From contig NW_022205265.1 of assembly GCF_008831285.2 (NCBI RefSeq), positions 1 through 64,000 of the forward strand: DNA of 64,000 nt. Direction: 5' to 3'. The notes beneath the pieces were generated by a model. That model was not told the DNA's origin. It saw only the letters and a program-made list of their open reading frames with translations, and made no database searches. A program made the translations under genes and the position numbers. Origin of the DNA: Nymphaea colorata (Eukaryota; Streptophyta; Magnoliopsida; Nymphaeales; Nymphaeaceae). Below are positions 44,855 to 55,813 of the stretch, one piece after another (the stretch's first letter is position 1; every line of letters starts with the position of its first letter).

Positions 44855-46135
44855 CTAATTAAACATAGTAACCAGAGATTGATTTTTTGGTGTCTTTGCA
44901 AGCTCCGTAGTTGGCATCAAAATACGTGGTAAGCTTGAAATTGTCATGTACTGGAAGAAAAATTCCATGACCGCGTGAAGTTTGAGATAGCGTAATACTT
45001 TTATAGCAGAATTGTAGTGAGTAGTCGGTTTCTGCATATAGTGGCTAGGAAAGTAAACAGCAAAAACTATTTCTGGCCTGGTTATAGTCAGATATATAAG
45101 ATGCCCCACAAATCTTTGAAATAGTGAAGGATTTTTTAAATCTTATCCATCATTGGCAGCATGGGTTTGACAAGGTTCCATGCGATCCTCAGATGGCTTG
45201 GCATTGAGAAGGCTTAATTCATCAATAATGCCACAAAAAATACTTGCGTTGTGATGAAAATATTCATTTCTTCCCTTTGCTAAGCTCTAGGCGAAGGAAA
45301 TATTTTAAGTTGCCCATCTTTCATGCAAAACCTTTTGCCAAGATACATTTGAAGTTTTCTAGGTATTCCATGTCATTCCTGAAACAATGAGAGCGTTGAT
45401 GTACACCAAAATTACCATGAACACCCTTTCTCTTTGATATGCACACAGTGTGTAATCACACTTGGATTGCATAAAACCATAGCTCACCGCTTCTGACGAG
45501 AACTTCAAGAACCTGTTTTGAGGAGCATGTTTCAGCCCAGAGATAAACTTGTTTAGCTTGCACAATTTTGTTTCTCCTTTTTCACAATAACTAGGAGGCA
45601 ATGTCATGTAGATTTCTTCATTCAATATCCCGTTTAGAAAGAAGTTATACACATCCATTTGTTGCAGCAGCCAATTTCGTTTTGCAGCTATTGCAATCAA
45701 ACAACAAATAATAACAAGTTCGGCGGCAGCAGCATAGGTCTCATGGAAATCCAAGCCTTCCACTTGTGCATACCCTTTGGCCACTAATATGGCTTTGAAC
45801 CTTTCTATTTCACCATTCACCTTATACTTGATCCGATAAACTCACTTGCAGCTGATGGGTTTGACATTATTTGAAGGGGAGACTAGGGTCCAAGTATTGT
45901 TTGATTCCACTGCCATAATTTCTTCTTGCATGGCTCTTTTCCAATTTGTATGTTGCTCTGCCTGACTAAAGCATGAAGGTTTGGTTTTGAGGAAAGTTAT
46001 TCAACAGGAAGCTTTTAAGAGCAGCTGAAAAATGGGAAAAAGACAACTTATGACAAATGATACCTTGTGGAATCCCTTTTCTAGGGAAGTATTTGTTTCA
46101 ACCTCATCACTTGATTCTAAAACAATTTCAGGTGG
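44855..46135 (-). pseudogene. Reverse transcriptase of copia element 3
   Basis: The frame 45820-45359 shows AKGYAQVEGLDFHETYA, then QMDVYNFFLNGILNEEIYM with the first catalytic Asp, then SGLKHAPQNRF. The place of the YVDDxxxxG box reads YINALIVSG, so both catalytic Asp residues are lost. The late part, [19 protein letters not shown], lies in the frame 45109-44855. Upstream, VKPISCKWVYRIKYK-like sequence lies near 45830-45870 after a stop. The copy is inactive. Confidence 0.85.
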
Positions 46136-47595
46136 TTGTTCAATGTTTGTACAATCAGTAGTCATGACATGATCTTGGCTTTCAGTCAGTCGACAAGAAC
46201 AAGGGCCTTGTTCACTTTAATTTCTACTCTCAAGTGTATGATTGTCATCAAATGTGAGAGGAATAACTTGAAAATGTGTGACTTTGCTCCCATACTTTCA
46301 GAATTTGAAGGGAAATTCAGTTTGATTGAAGACCATATCCCTACAAACGATTTTTTTGTTTGTTTCCAAATCAAGTAGATTGTAGCCTTTTTGTTCAATA
46401 GGATATCCAATGAGCACACCTCGCTGAACCTTGTGACTAGGGATAACTGATCGGATTCGGATTCAATATATCCTTAATCATATCAGCTTTTTTGGATATT
46501 CAAATATTTGGATCCGAATTCAAATAAAGAAGTCATATCCGAACCCGAAATCCAATTTGACGATCCGAATCTGATTTTGATATTTATATCTGAATCCAAA
46601 TTTTGAACCAGATTTTGCTAATTTTCGAAATTTAATAGCAGTAGATATAGGATATTTGTCTAAAAATGAATCTGATCCGAATTTGCTTCTGAATTCGATC
46701 GGATATTTATGTATATCTAAATCTGAATTCGTATATGATTGGATGTCATTTATTAAATCTGAATCCAATCTGATTTCCTAATTGGATATTACTTTTTTTT
46801 TCCATGTCCGATTTGTTCGGATCGGATTGGTCAGATATCCAATTCAATTCGATATATTGACATCCCTACATGTGACCGAATTTTCCATGTGGTTTGAGGT
46901 TGGTGGAAAAATACAAACAACCAAACACGCATATATGATTGTAACGTGGTTTTCTTTTAAATAATTTTTCAAAGGGACATTCTTTGTCAAGTTCTTTTTT
47001 TTTGGATGGGGTCCTATTTATTAAATATGTGGCTGTTAATGCATGTAAGTCCCAACATTTTAAGGGTAGACCTGACTGAAACTTGAGAGCAGACACCACA
47101 TTCAAGATGTGCTGACGCTTTCTCCCAGCTATGCGGTTTTGTTGAGGCATGTAGGTGCATGAATGTTGATGTAGGTTGTCTCTATCACGGAAAAAAAAAT
47201 TGTCATTTGAGAAGAACTCGGTTCCACTATCTATCCTATTTTTAACACATCTGTTTTGGACTGTTTCTCAGTCATGTTAATGAAATGTTTAAGCAAATCA
47301 CCTACTTCACGTTTATACTTCAATACGTAAACCCACATGGCTCTTGAAAATCATCCATAATAGACAAAAGGTAATGTGCTTGAGTATGTGATGCTTGGGA
47401 AACATTATTCCCAAGGCCTTTCGTAAACAGAAACTAGCAAATCAAAAGGTTTAGCAAAACATGATTCACTTAATTTGAACATCAATCTATATTGTTTAGC
47501 AACGCTACATACTTCACAGAAATGATTTGACAACATAATGATAGAGTCATGCTTTCAGAGCATTTGATTCTTTGAGCAGGATGGGTGCCCAAGTC
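46136..47595 (-). pseudogene. Integrase of copia element 3 (split by a MITE)
   Basis: Frames in the minus strand give MPQQNRIAGRKRQHILNV with the catalytic Glu replaced (usually NGxAERKHRH), then [21 protein letters not shown] and FGCLYFSTNLKPHGKF. After the MITE the sequence continues with SLDILLNKKATIYLIWKQ. The early core with the first Asp lies at about 47280-47480 in pieces. Several frameshifts are visible. Confidence 0.8.
46438..46868. mobile_element. hAT-like MITE inside the integrase C-terminal region of copia element 3
   Basis: The insert of 431 bp has ends TAGGGAT and ATCCCTA. It is flanked by CTTGTGAC and CATGTGAC, an 8 bp target duplication with one mismatch, which is the hAT pattern. 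The interior is composed of GGATCCGAAT/ATCCGAAC-type words. It interrupts the coding sequence exactly between LKPHGKFGH and the Arg-Gly-Val-Leu-Ile-Gly segment, so the uninterrupted element 2 is the empty site. Confidence 0.8.
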
Positions 47596-48115
47596 TCATA
47601 TGCCAAACATAAAAATCTGATTGAGTGGGTTTCGTGAACCTACAGTTGTAAGAGGTGACTTGAAAATGAAGAATCCCCCTGATGAATCACCCAGCCCAGT
47701 CCACGTCATGGAGATTGGGTCCGGAACAAAGCACCCAGTAGTGGGGAAAATCAAATGACGCTTGGTATTCTGAATAAATCTGCTCACTGACAATATGTTG
47801 TAAGCAAACTTTGGAAGATAATACACTTTTTGAAGAAAAATGGAAGGTGATAGAACAACTTTACCGACACATGTAGCATATATCATTTGTTGTCCTGAAC
47901 TCTAATTGAAAATGCAACAGCTAATTTTGTGTCATCTAGCATTGATTTATGGCAGCATGACATGTGGTGACTAGCACCAATATCTATTACCCTGGTGTCT
48001 AGTTTGAAGAATGACATAGCTAGAAAGTTTATTTGGGTTACTGATTGATTTTTGAGGAGTTTTTTGAATTGAATAAATTCATCTTCAGTTAGAATTGGAG
48101 CAATGTCCTTGCTGA
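47596..48115 (-). pseudogene. Protease and pre-integrase of copia element 3
   Basis: The frame 47886-47596 corresponds to the second half of the protease (VYYLPKFAYNILSVSRFIQN) and the start of the pre-integrase. The active site lies at about 47965-47995 with DIGASHHMSC. It has the same DIGA change as element 2, which suggests either a family feature or a shared mutated source. Confidence 0.75.
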
Positions 48116-49086
48116 ACTATTTTCCATGCATGGAGGAGATTAAGGCATTGGAATCAGTTTTCCCTCCAACAGAGGCCTTGATAATAGCCCCCTTGTCTAG
48201 ATCTATTTTCCACCTATAAAGTTTGGAGGGGAACCATTTAATTTGAAGCATCGTTCCTTTGATGTCTTGCAATCTTGCAGTAATTGCAGAAGTATTGTGG
48301 GTGCGTGTTTTGTTGGTTTTTGAATGCATTCAAATTTGCACTTGCTGAGAGACCAACATACTCCACAGCACTAGTTTGAAGGCGAGCTTCTCCTCTTGAA
48401 GGACCGGTGCATGTCTTTTGTAGAGAAGGCAAGGGTTGCATATGTAGAATTTGCCATCTTATAGCATTGAATGAATCATTCAATCTCATAAGAAATTCAA
48501 TCACTCTCTCTTCTTGTTGCTTTTCAGCAACCACTTTCAAGTCATTGCAAGAGCATTCCGAAAGAACATCATAGGATGAAAGCTTATGCCAATATTGTAA
48601 AATAAAGAGCAACAAATATATTTTCTTGATTCAAATGACTAATGGAGGACTTGAGTTGGTACTTATGAGGGGTTTGTGCTTTCACTGAATAGGTCCTTTA
48701 AGTGTGCCCAGACTTCAATAGTTGTGGTGGTGTAGATGATATTGCTTGATAATTATTTTGAGATGGAGTTAAGAATCCATGAAAGACCATGTGATTGCGA
48801 AGCCTTCCACATCATGACCTCAGGAGCTGCAACGCTGGGTTTGGGAAGACTACCTTCAACAAAGGCCAAGTTGTTTTTGGTAGACAATGCGATTCTCATA
48901 GCATGACTCCAGGTTGAGTAATTTTCACTAGTTACTAATTGTGAAACCAATATAGTACCAGGGTTGTCTGAATGATGAAGGAAAAAGAGGTTTTCAATAG
49001 TGATGATCTTGTTACCATAAGAGGACTCTGCTCCACTTGCTGAAAAAGAGTTGGAAGAATTGGGAGCCTTGCCTGTTGATGGCTCT
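48116..49086 (-). pseudogene. Gag of copia element 3, N-terminus replaced
   Basis: From 49085 the frame reads through SSNSFSASGAESSYG, then FFLHHSDNPGTILVSQLVTS, NYSTWSHAMRIALSTKN and EGSLPKPS. After frame changes VIEFLMRLNDSFNAIRW and the knuckle CNYCKIARHQRND appear near 48240-48280. The native ATG, primer site and LTR are missing. The open frame instead continues upstream into element 4's LTR up to an ATG at 49160, which would give a fusion product with a signal-peptide-like hydrophobic start (MKQFSVLFLVLHSS). Confidence 0.85.
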
Positions 49087-49411
49087 GTATTATAGTACGT
49101 AGAAAATATTTGAGTTAAGGAAGAATGCAACACAAGGAAGAGAACAGAGAATTGCTTCATATTTTTCTATTGATCTTACACACCAACATACAGAAGAAAA
49201 AGTAGTACACGGTTTTTATTGTCAACGACATTTGGCTGGCTCATCTTATCCCATGATATTTGCCTGGCTTATCTTATCCCATGACACTCGGTTGGCTCAT
49301 CTTCTCCCATGATATTTGGCTGGTTCATCCTAACAGCTACACTAACCAACTGAAAATCTTATCGTTAAGATGTCAAAATAAGAAGATAAGAAGCGAATCT
49401 TAATTTTAACA
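49087..49411 (-). mobile_element. 3' LTR of copia element 4, fused to element 3 gag
   Basis: On the minus strand the LTR begins TGTTAAAATTAAG after the purine tract TTTGAGGGGGAG and ends near ACTATAATACA. It has four units of about 28 bp at 49223-49330. Instead of host DNA, element 3 gag follows within a few bases. Confidence 0.75.
49223..49330. repeat. Four ~28 bp tandem units inside element 4's LTR
   Basis: The unit contains GGCTGGCTCATCTTATCCCA and varies slightly between copies. The same unit recurs three times at 52848-52930. Confidence 0.85.
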
Positions 49412-49419
49412 CTCCCCCT

Positions 49420-49800
49420 CAAACTAAGTGTAGAGTTTCTTATGTTCAGTTTGGATAGAAGATGATTAAATTCTTCCTTGCCTAAGGACTTAGTGAATAA
49501 GTCTGCCAGCTGATCTTTGTTGTTAATGTAACTGGTTCTCACTACACCTTGATTTATTTTTTTTCAAACCACATGACAATCTAAATCTATATGTTTGGTA
49601 CGCTAATGAAAAACTGGATTGGTAGCAATATGCATGGCAGTCTGATTGTCGCAGTATAGATTTGTCGGTTGTAGATGTCTCACACCTAGATCCGACAATA
49701 AGAATTTCAACCAAGTCACTTCACATACCGCATTTGCCAATGCCTTGTATTCTGCTTCTGCAAAGGAGTGAGATATGTGGGCTGTTTTTTTGTCTTTCAT
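49420..49800 (-). pseudogene. RNase H of copia element 4
   Basis: The frame 49800-49603 has AHISHSFAEAEYKALANAVC with the catalytic Glu, and LYCDNQTAMHIATNPVFH with the next Asp. After a shift, YINNKDQLADLFTKSLGKEE closes the domain at about 49440-49540. The copy is disrupted at 49570-49600. Confidence 0.85.
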
Positions 49801-50785
49801 GAAATTGGAGAATCACCAAGAAGAACACAATAACTAGTTATTGACCTTCGCGTTTCTTGACACGCCACCCAATCATAATCACAAAACACACTCATTTGAA
49901 GATTGGTTTGTGTGCTTAGGAGAGTACCTTCTTGAGTCTGAGCTTTCGTTCCACTAGAAATTCCATTGGCACCCATTATACTTGTTTCGTATGTAATGTT
50001 GAGAGTATACGTTTGCTGTGAAACATAAATTACTACACTTGAACAAGCAATTTCTAAACCCAAAAAATATTTAAGAGTACAGGTCTTTCACAAGAAATTT
50101 CTGACATTAAAATTGCTTAGATTTGTCAATCAGCTCCTTGTTGTTGCCCGTAATAATAAGGTCGTCCACATAAACGGGAACAACAACAAAAAATTGGTCA
50201 TGTTTGTAAGTGAATAATGTGTGTTTGGCATTTGATTGACGAATCCAAACTCCACTAGTGCCAAAGACAATTTGTGAAACCAATTTCGAGGAGACTTTTG
50301 AGACCGTAGAGAGATTTATGTAATTTACATACTAGATTCTCCCCCTTACAGTCATATCTTGGTGGAACCTTCATATGTACTTCTTCAAGCAAATCGCCAT
50401 GAAGAAAGACATTCTTCACATCCATTTAATATACTAACCAACCATTTTCCACAGTGACTAAAAGTAAAGTTCACACAGTTACCATTTTTGCAGCTGGTAC
50501 AAATGTCTCATTGTAGTCCAGTCCTTCCTATTGAGAATAACCTTTGGCGATGAGGCGTGCCATCTTGTACCGCTCAACAGTACCGTCTGATCAGAACTCG
50601 ATTTTGTAAACTCACTTGCAACCGATGGGCTTAACTCCTTGTGGTGAAGTGCTCATTCTCCAAGTGTTGTTTTCCTTTAGTATACAATTTCTAAGTTCAT
50701 TGTGTCTCACCACTCTCTATATCCAACTGCCACTTCAAAGGTTTTTAGGGGAGAAACGAGAAAGTGAAGTAAAGTAAGAAAGAGG
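49801..50785 (-). pseudogene. Reverse transcriptase of copia element 4
   Basis: Pieces in shifting frames give KPIGCKWVYKIEF near 50600-50640, [36 protein letters not shown] and [11 protein letters not shown] near 50290-50340. The last part (49797-50063) has SVFCDYDWVACQETRRSI. The YVDD region near 50150-50170 is degraded (VYVDDLIITG-like in another frame). Stops occur at several points. Confidence 0.8.
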
Positions 50786-51460
50786 GTACCTTGTGCCTTT
50801 CATTGCATTAAATGTCAAGTTACCATTGGTCAAGGGAGCGGAAATAAGAGAGCAATAGAAATCCCGCATTCAGGTCCTGCAAGACACAATGAGTAGGGAA
50901 GAAAGTTACGGAAAAGTTTAGTGCCTTGCTCAATTGACTCACAGAGAGTAGGTTCACTTTCAAAGAGAAAATATACAAGGAATTTTTGAGAGTGAATGGT
51001 GGTAGTTTAACATCACTAGTTTGATGGACAGTTATTGTATGTCGATTAGGTAAGTTTATAGGTACTCGGCAGTTGGTTGGTTTTTGAAGTAGAGAGCTAA
51101 CGGCACAAATGCACCGACTTGCTCCAGAATCGATAATCCAAGTAAGATGGGAGACACTATATGAGGATATATTACCTGTGAAATTGATAAAGGAAGACGG
51201 AGTTCTAACAAGTGATAAGAGTTTCTGATACTCATCCATAGTGAATGAAGGCACAACTTCCTTGGAAGTTTGACCGTTTCTGCCAGAGAAACTAGTACCA
51301 TTGCTTGCATGGAGGTCCACCCGCCTTTGATTATGAATGGTAGCTGCAGCTAGTGGTGGTCGAAAGTTGGGATCATGGAATCGATGTCCTCGAGGATAGC
51401 CATTCAACTTGAAATATTTATCTTTCACATGACCTGTGTTATGACAATAGCTACAGATTG
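50786..51460 (-). pseudogene. Zinc knuckle and protease of copia element 4; integrase deletion at its end
   Basis: The frame 51428-50820 begins in the knuckle region (CHNTGHVKDKYFKLNGYP, with Tyr for the last Cys) and has the protease active site WIIDSGASRCICAVSS. It continues with NLPNRHTITVHQTSDVKL, VNLLSVSQLSKALNFSV and LQDLNAGFLL. Instead of integrase, the sequence passes within ~50 bases into GTRYPLSYFTSLSRFSP-like linker that normally lies between integrase and RT. Confidence 0.85.
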
Positions 51461-52258
51461 GTCATCTTTGATGTCTTTCTTTATTTCATTGAAACTTGAA
51501 ACTTTGTTCAAGTTATGTTGCTTTGGGAATATGATTGTGTGATATTGCCAAGGTGGTGTGAGAGGCTGACAGCGTGAATCTTGCTTTATGCAGTTGTTCC
51601 TCCTGCAAGACTAGAGCACATAATTTGTTTACTGTGGATAAGGGACAAGCAATAAAATCTGTCCTCTAATAGCATCATATGAGTCGTTCAGGAACTGAAT
51701 TACACGTTCTCTTTGGATTTGATCTGAATAATTTTTTATGCCCCAACATGGGCGCAGACACAGAATTGTAGTAATTTAATTCTTCCCAAAGCACTTTGAT
51801 TTTTATACAATATGTTTTGTATAATATGTAGTAACAGACATGGACTCTTGTTGTAATCGATGTATTGAACTGTGTAGCTGAAAGACTCTTGGTGCAAGAC
51901 TCTGAGTATATCTTTCTTTTAACTCCTTCCATATTACTTGATCTGAGGCAGCATAAGCGATGCTAGCATGAATCCATGCTAGAGCCAAATTGTTACATCG
52001 TACCCACAACATACGATTATGTTCATCCTCTTTAGGCTCTTTGATAGTCCCATCAACGAATCCTAACTTGTTTTTGGCTGATAGAGCCACGATCATGACT
52101 CTGCTCCAGATTGCATAGTTATCACCGATAAGTGGTTGAGATACTAACCCACTTCCAAAATTATCCGAATGATGCAAATAGAAGAGATCAAATATCACCT
52201 GGGCATTTTCATGGCCATTGATATTTCCTGACTCATTGTTCTTTCCTTTGTCGGCCAT
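51461..52258 (-). pseudogene. Gag of copia element 4
   Basis: The ATG at 52258 opens 151 codons with LFYLHHSDNFGSGLVSQPL, NYAIWSRVMIVALSAKNKL, then FVDGTIKEP and IWKELKERYTQSLAPRVFQL. This is a standard copia gag (UBN2-type) N-terminal half. A frame change near 51800 and further breaks affect the second half. The start is chosen because it is the only ATG ahead of the conserved gag sequence. Confidence 0.85.
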
Positions 52259-52829
52259 GACTCCTCCTTAATGCTGAGGACTCAATACCCGACTTCCCAT
52301 GCAAAGGAGAAGAAAAAACGCCACAGGAAAGATGGTGGAAATCTGGATATTCTGGCTAGCTCTGATCACGTCACAGGTCGAGCAGGAGTCACGACGGCCT
52401 GACGATGCTGTTTGACCCTTTTGGGGCCTAATGGGGGTTGACACCAGTGGTGGCAAGTGAAGAAATAGAGGGCAACAAGAAACTTGAAACAAAGAGAGGG
52501 ACGGCCACGAATTCGAGGATTCCAGCTGTGAGAGGCTACCTCAGTGATCAAGCTTGGCTTGTTAGGTTCACCTTCCTTTGGGGATGCTGTCCATGAAGTT
52601 TGACAGGAAAAGGTGGTCGGCATCGCAAACAGTAGTGAAAGGGGCAGGTTCACCGAAGAACCACTCTACAAATGCAGGGAATCCTCCAATCGTAGGGATT
52701 GGATCGATGCTTGCTCGAACTGTTCTGGGATGACTGTTGGAGGATCGTGGAAGGCCGGCAATGCTACCTGAACCGCTGGATGCCAGAAACAGTGCACGTG
52801 ATTAAGAAAGTCACTAGTTTAAGTCACCA
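52259..52829 (-). other. Leader or inserted DNA upstream of element 4 gag
   Basis: The stretch lies between gag and a truncated LTR piece. The frames on both strands have no recognised product. No tRNA-Met primer site is visible on the minus strand, so the original 5' end appears rearranged. Confidence 0.35.
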
Positions 52830-52935
52830 CGGTTTTTGGTTTCAACGACATTTGCCTGGCTCATCTTATCCCACTACATTCGGCTGGCTCATCTTCACCC
52901 ATGACATTCGGCTGGCTCATCTTCACCCACGATAT
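52830..52935 (-). mobile_element. Truncated LTR piece of element 4 type
   Basis: It carries three 28 bp units of the kind seen in the LTR at 49223-49330 and ends at AAAACCGTG. There it diverges from the other LTR copy. Confidence 0.65.
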
Positions 52936-53163
52936 TTGGCATCGTGCTCTTCTTCCTTTCACATATTTATACTCTTTTTTGTACAAAATCAAATACAGGC
53001 ATGAAAGAATATTTTCTATTACACAGAATCATGCCTTCAACCTTCTAGAGAATTCTACATGCGTGACAAAGAACACCACAATTCAATTTTACACCTTTAC
53101 AATAGGTGTAAAGAAAACAAAGTTAATACACAGCTTTAAGAATTAGTTTTCATTTTTGTAACA
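52936..53163 (-). mobile_element. LTR of the element 2/3 family, solo-like
   Basis: On the minus strand it begins TGTTACAAAAATG at 53163 and matches the copia 2/3 LTR. The far end meets the element 4 LTR piece near 52935. Repeat R lies directly on its other side, as for the LTRs at 32295 and 57010-57243. Confidence 0.65.
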
Positions 53164-54062
53164 GATCCCTAGAAGCAGAAGGCCCTAACATTCTTCCGTT
53201 GAGCTTCACAGCCTCTTGAAAGTTGGAAATTGCTAAATCATACTTTCTCTAGTAAATCTCTTTAGAAGAGGACGACAACGTTGATGATGGTGGAGTTGGC
53301 AACAACAAGCTCATGTGGCGGCCTGCAACACACTTTACACTTAAGAGAGGAAATAAACTCTCTACCCCTTCTTCATGTACTCCCCATCCCTGTTTCCATC
53401 ACTGAGAAGCTCCTACCTCTCTCTCTCTCAAGTGTTTAGTATAGTGTCGATGACATGGGTGGATATTCAAAGCTGGTTATATGCCCAGGCTTGTGCACAG
53501 GCTCCCATGGATGCCAAGTACCCAAAAAGTAGGCTAAGGAGCTAGTACAAGTGGGCAGGGGGCACTTGTCATTTTCTTAAAGGCTATGCACCATACATGT
53601 AACCAGATGTCGTGGGTCTTGATGAAAAAATGCAGCTATAAAATTAAGAAGGCTTATGAACAAAATGTCAGTTGCAGTGGATCTGGAGGTGGCCCAAACC
53701 TTGTCAAGTGCTCGACCAAGTTTGCATTGGTTTTAGATTAGGATGATATTAATTGAAATTGGGGATTCAAATTTGGGTTCAGATTTATAAATTTACAATA
53801 ATGTAGAATAAAATATATTATTTAGATCCGGATCAATAAATTTGGGTTTAGATATCCATTATCCTTTTTTTTCTGGTATCTGATTGGGTATCTATTTGAT
53901 GCTGAGTCTCAATCTGAATTTAATCGGATGCCAATTTTTAATACTGAATCTGATCTGATTTTTTATTTGGATATCAAATTACTCTTTTTTTCATATCTGA
54001 TTTTTCTAAAAAAAACTTGATCTAATATTTGATCTGAATCTGATTCATTGACATCCCTAATA
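53164..54062 (-). repeat. Dispersed repeat R, copy 2 (inverted relative to copy 1)
   Basis: It is homologous in the opposite orientation to 31412-32294. It runs from GATCCCTAGAAGCAGAAG next to the LTR to the hAT-like terminal word ATCCCTA at 54053-54059. A microsatellite-like CTCTCT run occurs near 53420. Confidence 0.7.
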
Positions 54063-54089
54063 ACCTCCAGACCAAAGACTAATAGAAAT

Positions 54090-55480
54090 TATCAAATAGA
54101 TAAATTGTTTTTAATTGAATGAATCACCTTATGTTGAGAAGATTCAAGAGGCATTGAGCCTAGGAACACTAATTTCTTTTGAATATTTTATTGCAATACA
54201 ATATAGAGTCGATAAATATAAAAGAAGTAGGTTTTTGCTATTCGTATGTGGATTCTTTTTCAATGAATTACATGAATTACATATTGCAATACAATATAGA
54301 GCCTAGGAACATTCTCTCTTTTTCATGAATTACATGAATGTTGAGAACCAGGTTTTTGCTATTCGTATCTGGATTGTTTTTCAATACATGATAAAGTAGG
54401 TAATCTAGTTATGGTCCTTTCTCTTGTGAGCTCTCTAGTTCCATTGATGTACATGCCTCACATGCAACTTGCTGTTGATTGTGAAACATGAACTTTGTAG
54501 TGGTTCATCTCTGTCAACCTATTGCAAGGTTTTAAGATCAAGCTACTGATATTGTTCCCAAGAAACAAATTAAAAATGTGAAGGATGAATTGGTAAGAAA
54601 ACTGACTTCTTTATTTGATAATGGACATATAATAGTTGAAGACGTATAAAACCTTTTTGTCATGTTAGTTTCCCCTTTCTTCCATTCTGTCTTAGTTGAA
54701 AATTAGTCATATACCATTATATACCTATATACAATAATATCAATTACTCATTGTTATTTAATACAATAACATCTAACGGTATTAATTTGTACATGCTGCC
54801 ATGTTCGGTCGTTGACAGCATGATGGCCTAATTTGACTGTTATTACTTATTGGTATAGCAATTAAAGAAGTTATGTTTTTGAAAGTATAAATATTTATCT
54901 GTTCCCGGTGATGGAAAATACACAGCAGAATGCATGCACCATTTGACGCCACATGGTGAACAATGATTGGAAAATGCACAGCTCGAATTTGTTGTTTATG
55001 ATGCCCATACATTCTTCTGCTGAGCTTTCTTCCAGTTCATTGTCCATGAAAAGAAATATATTGTGGATGTACTCATATTCCCAATCTTATCCTTTCCACA
55101 TTTTTTACAGTTACCGCTTTGTTAGTCTTGTAAATTGTATTCGATGTTTTTTAAATATGATGATTTAGGGAAACCTCTACCAAGTTGCATCACATGCACT
55201 AGTATTGAACTCTTGACCTTCATCATGATCTTTAGCGTGTTTATTTATTCCAATTTAATGATTAATTAGTGTTGGTCTTCAATTTGGATCTGCTATATCT
55301 ACAGTTGCATTCTGTGTAAAACAACACTATTTTTTTATGTCTTTTACATTTTTCAATATGTAACCTGCATGTGCTTCAGATTTTGAGTGGCCTTTCTTCT
55401 TTGATCCACAAAATGTTCACGTGAAGAGGGGAGTTTCTAGTGTGTATGTTTTTCTTTGTGGCTTTTGTAGCTTTTATATG
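54090..55480. repeat. Duplicated block SD-A, copy 2
   Basis: It is homologous in direct orientation to 25529-26959. A partly repeated stretch at 54200-54350 (words GCTATTCGTATGTGGATT and CATGAATTACATGAATG occurring twice) is specific to this copy. No coding sequence is evident. Confidence 0.75.
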
Positions 55481-55773
55481 TTGTATCCAGAAATGGCTAG
55501 AGCATTGCTTCATTTTCACTTATTCATTAATTTTTCATTTTATATGTGAAATGCTGTACACGATTTATAACTTGATGGTGGATGTTTTTGAGATGTTTCA
55601 ATCTTCACAGCTGCATTTGTAAGTTGTAAATAATTTTCTGATGACATTTTAAGACAACTCTCACCAGAAATGACATGTAGTTGAACTTGCATATTGCCTA
55701 AAAGTCTGACTTGTTTTTTTGTTCGTTTTTCCATCTGTATTTTTGTTAATCCAAAATCTGATGCATGGAGTGT

Positions 55774-55813
<40 letters not shown>

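Larger units (their letters stand above)
44460..49086 (-). mobile_element. Copia element 3 (same family as element 2)
   Basis: Gag, protease, integrase, reverse transcriptase and RNase H follow each other on the minus strand and match element 2 where both are present. A hAT-like MITE interrupts integrase. Its 5' LTR and primer site are missing and element 4's LTR takes their place. Frameshifts and stops are frequent. Confidence 0.85.
49412..52258 (-). mobile_element. Copia element 4, integrase deleted
   Basis: Gag, zinc knuckle, protease, RT and RNase H are read on the minus strand. The integrase (normally ~1.3 kb) is missing between protease and RT. The family differs from element 3 in LTR and gag. 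Stops and frameshifts are common. Confidence 0.85.

Noticed and set aside
52366-52653. 95-codon minus-strand frame upstream of element 4 gag as a gene
   Set aside because: It lies in the rearranged leader of element 4, overlaps other frames and has no recognisable domain.
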